Source of the DNA: Candidatus Woesearchaeota archaeon
GTDB taxonomy: Archaea > Nanobdellota > Nanobdellia > SCGC-AAA011-G17 > JACOZS01
NCBI GenBank assembly: GCA_016181215.1
Contig: JACOZS010000007.1
Location: 1 to 9,409, forward strand
Direction: 5' to 3'
Length of the DNA stretch: 9,409 nt
The stretch's first letter is position 1; the number at the start of each line of letters is the position of its first letter. Position numbers and translations under genes: made by a program. This document shows positions 6,454 through 9,409 of this stretch, in pieces. A model generated the notes under the pieces. That model had not been told where the DNA came from. It saw only the letters and a list, made by a program, of their open reading frames with translations, and ran no database searches.

Positions 6454-6532
6454 AAAACCAAACCTCATTAAAATTACCTCTTTTTATACTAAAATAAGTC
6501 CGATCTTTAATATTTAAACCTTGCTTTTATAT
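6454..6532. repeat. 79-bp perfect direct repeat, copy 2 (duplicated promoter and gene head)
   Basis: Identical to 5398-5476. On the minus strand it carries the same TATA box, GAGGT site and MRFGF codons, but the reading frame meets TGA (6453-6451) exactly at the junction, leaving a five-codon stub. Its promoter would fire leftward, antisense to the methyltransferase gene. Its right end contains the last codon and stop of the SFM1-like gene. Confidence 0.97.
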
Positions 6533-7078
6533 TTCATTCCTTTTCTTCAAATAATCAATTAATTCTTTCGATATAACTGGTTTTCTATTCTTTATAACAT
6601 ATCTATAAGGCAAAACTATCGCCAAAAAATTATCTAATCCTATCTCAATATGATCCTTGAATTTAATCTCTCCAAGCTTAGTTCCAGAACATATCATTTT
6701 AGTTACTAAAACCGCAGTATCAGTGCTCATCTGTTCTTTTCCCAGATTAAATCTACTTATCTTAAAATTCTTAAAACGCTCTTTAGTTCTATTCTTGGCA
6801 GGAAAATCTCCAAGAATTCCTCCGAAAACAAGATATTCAAATTTTTTAGCTTTAGCCGGAGTTAAAGTTTCTTTTGCCCCAGGATCTAATAAACAAACTT
6901 TTCCTAATCTTAAATTTTTTACAGAACTATTAATCACTTGGCCAAATTTCATTAATTTTCTAGATTTAATGTTTGTAAAAATTAAATTCTTTTTTCCAAC
7001 AATCTTAGAAATATGCTCGTATTCTATGAAACTCCATTCTCCAAGTTCTTGTTCTAAATGTTCTATTATGAATTTCAT
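6527..7078 (-). CDS. SFM1-like SPOUT methyltransferase (DUF431 / PF04252 type)
   Basis: At 183 residues this matches the archaeal/eukaryotic family whose yeast member, Sfm1, methylates an arginine of ribosomal protein S3. Hallmarks seen are the N-terminal MKFIIEHLEQELGEWSFIEY, CLLDP (62-66), FGGILGD (85-91) followed by RTKE, QMSTDTAV (116-123) and LPYRYV near the C-terminus. The glycine-rich FGGILGD and QMSTDTAV segments belong to the knotted SAM-binding region. The archaeal substrate is not established; a ribosomal or other translation-related target is the reasonable expectation. The gene starts 3 bases after the hicA stop, so it is the third gene of a hicB-hicA-SFM1 operon. Its stop codon lies inside repeat copy 2. 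Confidence 0.88.
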   Translation of the reverse strand: MKFIIEHLEQELGEWSFIEYEHISKIVGKKNLIFTNIKSRKLMKFGQVINSSVKNLRLGKVCLLDPGAKETLTPAKAKKFEYLVFGGILGDFPAKNRTKERFKNFKISRFNLGKEQMSTDTAVLVTKMICSGTKLGEIKFKDHIEIGLDNFLAIVLPYRYVIKNRKPVISKELIDYLKKRNEI

Positions 7079-7081
7079 ATC

Positions 7082-7309
7082 TCATCTTAACAGATTCAAA
7101 AATTCTTCTCTGGTTAAACCTGCCTGCCTTATGATTGCTCTCAAAGTTCCTCTATCTAATTCCTTATGATTTGGAACAGTTAACCTTCTGTGGGGTTCTT
7201 TGTTATGTCTTAAAATTATATGGCTTCCGGTTTGATGATCCACGTCATACCCTAACCTAGCCAGAACCTTTATCAATTCCTTACCAGAAATTCTTGGTAC
7301 CTTATGCAT
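7082..7309 (-). CDS. hicA: HicA-family mRNA interferase toxin
   Basis: A 75-residue HicA/YcfA-type protein with the compact double-stranded-RNA-binding-like fold. It starts KVPRISGKELIKVLARLGYD, the conserved first helix. The active-site region is TGSHIILRH, with catalytic His30 preceded by Gly-Ser, and the RLTVPNHKELDRGTLRAIIRQAGL segment is typical of the family. HicA toxins cut mRNAs in a ribosome-independent way and are held inactive by HicB. It overlaps hicB by 8 bases (ATGCATAA), giving tight translational coupling, and is followed after 3 bases by the SFM1-like gene. The length is normal and the key histidine is present, so it should be active. Confidence 0.93.
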   Translation of the reverse strand: MHKVPRISGKELIKVLARLGYDVDHQTGSHIILRHNKEPHRRLTVPNHKELDRGTLRAIIRQAGLTREEFLNLLR

Positions 7310-7514
7310 TTACCTCTACCACTTCTTCTTGGATAGGGGGAGGTATTGGTTCCTTATGTTTCTTAAGACTATCTAAATAGCCTCTTACAGCATCTTTAAT
7401 ATTTTCTAAAGCTTCCGATCTATTTTTACCTTCTGAAATACACCCAGGTAAGCTAGGACATTCTGCTACAAACATCCCATCTTCTCCTTTTTCTATTATA
7501 ACTCTAAATCTCAT
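7302..7514 (-). CDS. hicB: HicB-family antitoxin (short form)
   Basis: A 70-residue UPF0150/HicB protein, MRFRVIIEKGEDGMFVAECP, then SLPGCISEGKNRSEALENI and a helix ending GYLDSLKKHKEPIPPPI. This is the partial-RNase-H-like fold that blocks HicA. The protein stops after the core plus a Pro-rich acidic tail (EEVVEVNA), with no added ribbon-helix-helix or helix-turn-helix DNA-binding domain. Autoregulation by direct DNA binding is therefore not obvious. Antitoxin comes first and toxin second in the operon. A TATA box lies about 22-32 bases upstream. Confidence 0.93.
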   Translation of the reverse strand: MRFRVIIEKGEDGMFVAECPSLPGCISEGKNRSEALENIKDAVRGYLDSLKKHKEPIPPPIQEEVVEVNA

Positions 7515-7534
7515 AAATAGACCTTATGCATCTT

Positions 7535-7546
7535 TCTTTATATAAC
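7535..7546 (-). promoter_or_regulatory. TATA box of the hicBA-SFM1 operon
   Basis: GTTATATAAAG on the minus strand lies about 22-32 bases before ATG 7514 and predicts a leaderless or very short-leader operon transcript. It faces away from the plus-strand promoter at 7591. Confidence 0.6.
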
Positions 7547-7590
7547 TTTTGGTAAGAATTTTTGAAAATCTTCCGAATTCTCCTGCATAA

Positions 7591-7601
7591 TATTTATAAA
7601 C
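7591..7601 (+). promoter_or_regulatory. TATA box of the CARF-like protein gene
   Basis: TATTTATAAAC lies about 24-33 bases before ATG 7624, fitting a leaderless transcript. Confidence 0.6.
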
Positions 7602-7623
7602 CTTTTATTTAGATATAACATTG

Positions 7624-7980
7624 ATGACAGAACTCATAGCATGTCTTTCTACAGGAAAAGGAACCTGGGGTCATGTAAACAGGCTAATAGAAGACGGTAA
7701 ATGGTCCAAAGTAATTCTTATAACTAATGAATACGGAAAAGAAAACTTCAAGAAAAATGACAAATCAGAATTCATAGTAGTTAATATGAATCAGGGTCTT
7801 AAGGAAATGCGGGACGAACTAAAAAACAAGCTCAAACCCTTAATTAAAGACACAGAAGTAGGTATTAATTTAATATCAGGTGCGGGTCGTGAACATATGG
7901 CTATCATAAGCGCATTGCTTCAGTTAGGCATAGGAATAAGATTAATTGCCTTGACTAAAGACGGCGTAGAAGAGGTATAG
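7624..7980 (+). CDS. Stand-alone Rossmann-like protein resembling a CARF domain (unknown function)
   Basis: A 118-residue single-domain protein of alternating strands and helices. Strand 1 is ELIACLST, followed by a glycine-rich GKGTWGH turn; strand 2 is KVILITN; strand 3 is EFIVVN. A long charged helix follows, then strand 4 GINLISGAG leading into the helix REHMAIISALLQLG and a last strand IRLIAL. The order, especially 'nl-S/T-G-G..M' before a helix, resembles the CRISPR-associated Rossmann fold that binds cyclic oligonucleotides. No effector or DNA-binding domain is attached and no CRISPR genes are nearby, so CARF membership is inference only. Another Rossmann-fold nucleotide-binding family remains possible. 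ATG 7624 is preferred over the adjacent TTG 7621. It precedes orc1/cdc6 by 41 bases on the same strand. Confidence 0.7.
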   Translation: MTELIACLSTGKGTWGHVNRLIEDGKWSKVILITNEYGKENFKKNDKSEFIVVNMNQGLKEMRDELKNKLKPLIKDTEVGINLISGAGREHMAIISALLQLGIGIRLIALTKDGVEEV

Positions 7981-7984
7981 AAAA

Positions 7985-8000
7985 CCTTATAATTATATTA
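7985..8000 (+). promoter_or_regulatory. TATA-like box of orc1/cdc6
   Basis: CTTATAATTATATTA lies about 23-37 bases before ATG 8022. The replication gene may therefore have its own start in addition to read-through from the preceding gene. Confidence 0.45.
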
Positions 8001-8021
8001 ATTCTTTATTATCATAGAAAA

Positions 8022-9086
8022 ATGGGGAAGTTATTTGATTCTGTTCTTGGAGAAAACGAAAGTATTTTTACAGATGATGCTCTCGCATTAGATACAGATT
8101 TCCAGCCGCCCATACTAAAATATCGCGAAAACGAACAGCACTACATAGCCACATGCATCAAGCCGTTGTTCCAGAACCGATCAGGAAAAAATCTTTTAAT
8201 TTTTGGTTCACCAGGCATAGGGAAAACAGCAGCAGTCAAACATATCTTAAATGAACTGGAAAAAGAAACAGAAAAAATTTACACATTATACATAAATGCA
8301 TGGAAAAAAGACACTTCGCATAAACTTGTTTTGGATATCTGCGATCAATTAAACTACAAGTTTGTTCAGAACAGAACAACAGAAGAACTTCTTAAAGAGA
8401 TAACAAAAATATTAAACAAGAAATCCGCAGTAATAATAATTGATGAAATAGACAAGCTGCAAGACCCGGAAATATTATACTCCTTGATAGAAGACATTAA
8501 CAAAAAAATAATAATTCTTATAACCAACGAAAAATCATGGATTCAGGAAGTAGATTCCAGAATCAAATCCAGATTAGTACCAGAATCTCTTGAATTCAGA
8601 CCTTACACGCTTGAAGAAACTAAAGGAATCCTAAAGCAGCGTATAGAGTATGCTTTTGTTAGAAACGTATTCTTAGAAGAAGCACTTGATCTAGTTGCTT
8701 CAAAGACTTACGAAGCTAAAGATATAAGAACAGGATTATTTTTATTGAAAGAAGCAGGAGAACAGGCAGAACTTAAGTCTTCACGCTCCATACTAAAAGA
8801 ACATGCTGCTCTTGCATTTGAGAAACTAAAAGACTTCAATGTAAAAAATTCTCTCAATCTTGGCGTAGACGAACGCGAGATATTGGCTCATATAAAAACC
8901 AATTCAGGCAAAACCATAGGCCAACTTCACAAAGAAGCATTTCCAGACATGAGTTACAGGAATTTCAGAAGAAAAATAGAATCTTTGGAGAGTTCTGGAT
9001 GTATCACTTGCAAAGAAAATACAGCCGGCAAGGGAAAATCAACTTTAATAATATACGGAGAAGAAAAGAAGTTAGACCAGTATTAA
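8022..9086 (+). CDS. cdc6: Orc1/Cdc6 replication initiator ATPase
   Basis: A 354-residue AAA+ initiator. Walker A is GSPGIGKT (62-69), Walker B is IIIDEID (138-144), sensor 1 is Asn169 in LITNE, the box VII arginine-finger region is SRIKSRL (179-185), and sensor 2 is in AKDIRTGLFLL with Arg236. The C-terminal part (about 281-354) is a winged-helix domain, EREILAHIKTNSGKTIGQLH through FRRKIESLESSGCI. It would bind origin DNA and load the MCM helicase. It is slightly shorter than the usual ~380-420 residues and has a short N-terminus, but all ATPase motifs are present. No clear origin-recognition-box repeats were seen in the flanking intergenic DNA (7515-7623, 7981-8021, 9087-9130). Whether this is the origin-linked or an accessory copy is undecided. 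It converges on the Sua5 gene. Confidence 0.95.
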   Translation: MGKLFDSVLGENESIFTDDALALDTDFQPPILKYRENEQHYIATCIKPLFQNRSGKNLLIFGSPGIGKTAAVKHILNELEKETEKIYTLYINAWKKDTSHKLVLDICDQLNYKFVQNRTTEELLKEITKILNKKSAVIIIDEIDKLQDPEILYSLIEDINKKIIILITNEKSWIQEVDSRIKSRLVPESLEFRPYTLEETKGILKQRIEYAFVRNVFLEEALDLVASKTYEAKDIRTGLFLLKEAGEQAELKSSRSILKEHAALAFEKLKDFNVKNSLNLGVDEREILAHIKTNSGKTIGQLHKEAFPDMSYRNFRRKIESLESSGCITCKENTAGKGKSTLIIYGEEKKLDQY

Positions 9087-9108
9087 AATAGAAACATTTT
9101 GAAAGACT

Positions 9109-9115
9109 AAAAAAA
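9109..9115 (-). terminator. Possible U-run terminator after Sua5
   Basis: Seven consecutive T on the minus strand lie 16-22 bases beyond the Sua5 stop, in the 44-base convergent gap. Archaeal termination commonly uses such U-runs without a hairpin; chance in AT-rich DNA is possible. Confidence 0.35.
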
Positions 9116-9130
9116 TTATCTAATCCTCGT

Positions 9131-9409
9131 TTAAACAATCCTGCTCGCAGCTCGTTTCAATCTATTCATCACAGCCAATCCAAACCCTTCTTCTTTAACG
9201 CCTTCAACCACAATCACATCAACCTTTTTATCCAAAAACCTTAAAGCATCAAATAATATTTTCCCAAGATTCTCTGGTCTTTTTCCAACAAATATAATCT
9301 CATCTGCATCAATGCTCTTAGAAGTACATATCAAACCAACTTTATTCCCATTTTTTCGTTCATTTTCAACTATGTTTTTTATCTTTCTAACATCAACAAC
9401 TAATATTAC
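9131..9409 (-). CDS. sua5: Sua5 (threonylcarbamoyl-AMP synthase), C-terminal domain only, runs off right edge
   Basis: The minus frame is open from the right edge for 92 codons to TAA at 9131. It reads VILVVDVRKI...GNKVGLICTS, then LGKILFDALRFLDKKVDVIVVEGV and EEGFGLAVMNRLKRAASRIV. The pattern 'LF.ALR.LD....D.I..E.V...G.GLA.MNRL.RAA' is the signature of the Sua5 C-terminal Rossmann-like domain, which is absent from the shorter TsaC/YrdC form. Full proteins are about 330-350 residues, so the catalytic YrdC domain lies outside the window. The enzyme makes threonylcarbamoyl-AMP from threonine, bicarbonate and ATP for tRNA t6A37 modification. A TTG at 9334 within the frame is not the start, since the frame and homology continue upstream of it. 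Confidence 0.88.
   Translation of the reverse strand, partial: VILVVDVRKIKNIVENERKNGNKVGLICTSKSIDADEIIFVGKRPENLGKILFDALRFLDKKVDVIVVEGVKEEGFGLAVMNRLKRAASRIV

Noticed and set aside
6657..7169. 170-codon plus-strand ORF across the SFM1-like gene and hicA
   Set aside because: It runs antisense over two well-recognised genes and has no family signature or promoter.
7515..7623. Replication origin beside orc1/cdc6
   Set aside because: The intergenic regions around the initiator are short and filled with promoters; no repeated origin-recognition-box-like G-rich motifs were found.
1..9409. CRISPR arrays, tRNA or rRNA genes
   Set aside because: No regularly spaced repeats, cloverleaf-like segments or conserved rRNA stretches were seen on reading both strands; the 79-bp pair is the only notable long repeat.

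Overview
The window looks like archaeal chromosome, most likely from a small-genome DPANN lineage of the Woesearchaeota/Pacearchaeota type. The evidence is an Orc1/Cdc6 initiator, a Sua5 C-terminal domain, an archaeal SFM1-like SPOUT methyltransferase, very small zinc-ribbon proteins and a Cys-rich 'CEDSD' surface protein. Nearly every gene also has an A/T-rich TATA box about 22-40 bases before its start codon, with little or no leader. The lineage call is inference from gene content; no marker gene fixes it.

Left part (1-5412) is rich in envelope proteins. A branched-chain amino-acid-type substrate-binding lipoprotein (minus, cut by the left edge) diverges from a membrane-anchored HtrA/DegP-like protease (plus). 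The protease converges on an acidic coiled-coil lipoprotein (minus), and the two share stop-codon bases. Next, all on minus, come a broken ZIP metal transporter behind a 40-residue rubrerythrin-type metal ribbon gene, a two-gene unit (43-residue acidic protein plus 104-residue double zinc ribbon), and an anchored surface protein with two six-cysteine repeats.

Middle part (5398-6532): a perfect 79-bp direct repeat brackets a 977-bp block carrying a class I SAM methyltransferase on the plus strand. The repeat is the whole intergenic and promoter segment between the surface gene and its upstream neighbour. The methyltransferase has clearly different isoleucine codon use from its neighbours, so the block looks like an acquired cargo. 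This is the most striking observation here, although an assembly origin must be excluded.

Right part (6527-9409): a compact minus-strand operon hicB-hicA-SFM1-like diverges from a plus-strand stand-alone Rossmann/CARF-like protein, followed by Orc1/Cdc6. The C-terminal domain of Sua5 (tRNA t6A biosynthesis) converges on it and runs off the right edge. No rRNA, tRNA, CRISPR array, transposase or recognisable origin repeat was seen. No stretch longer than about 200 bases lacks a gene.
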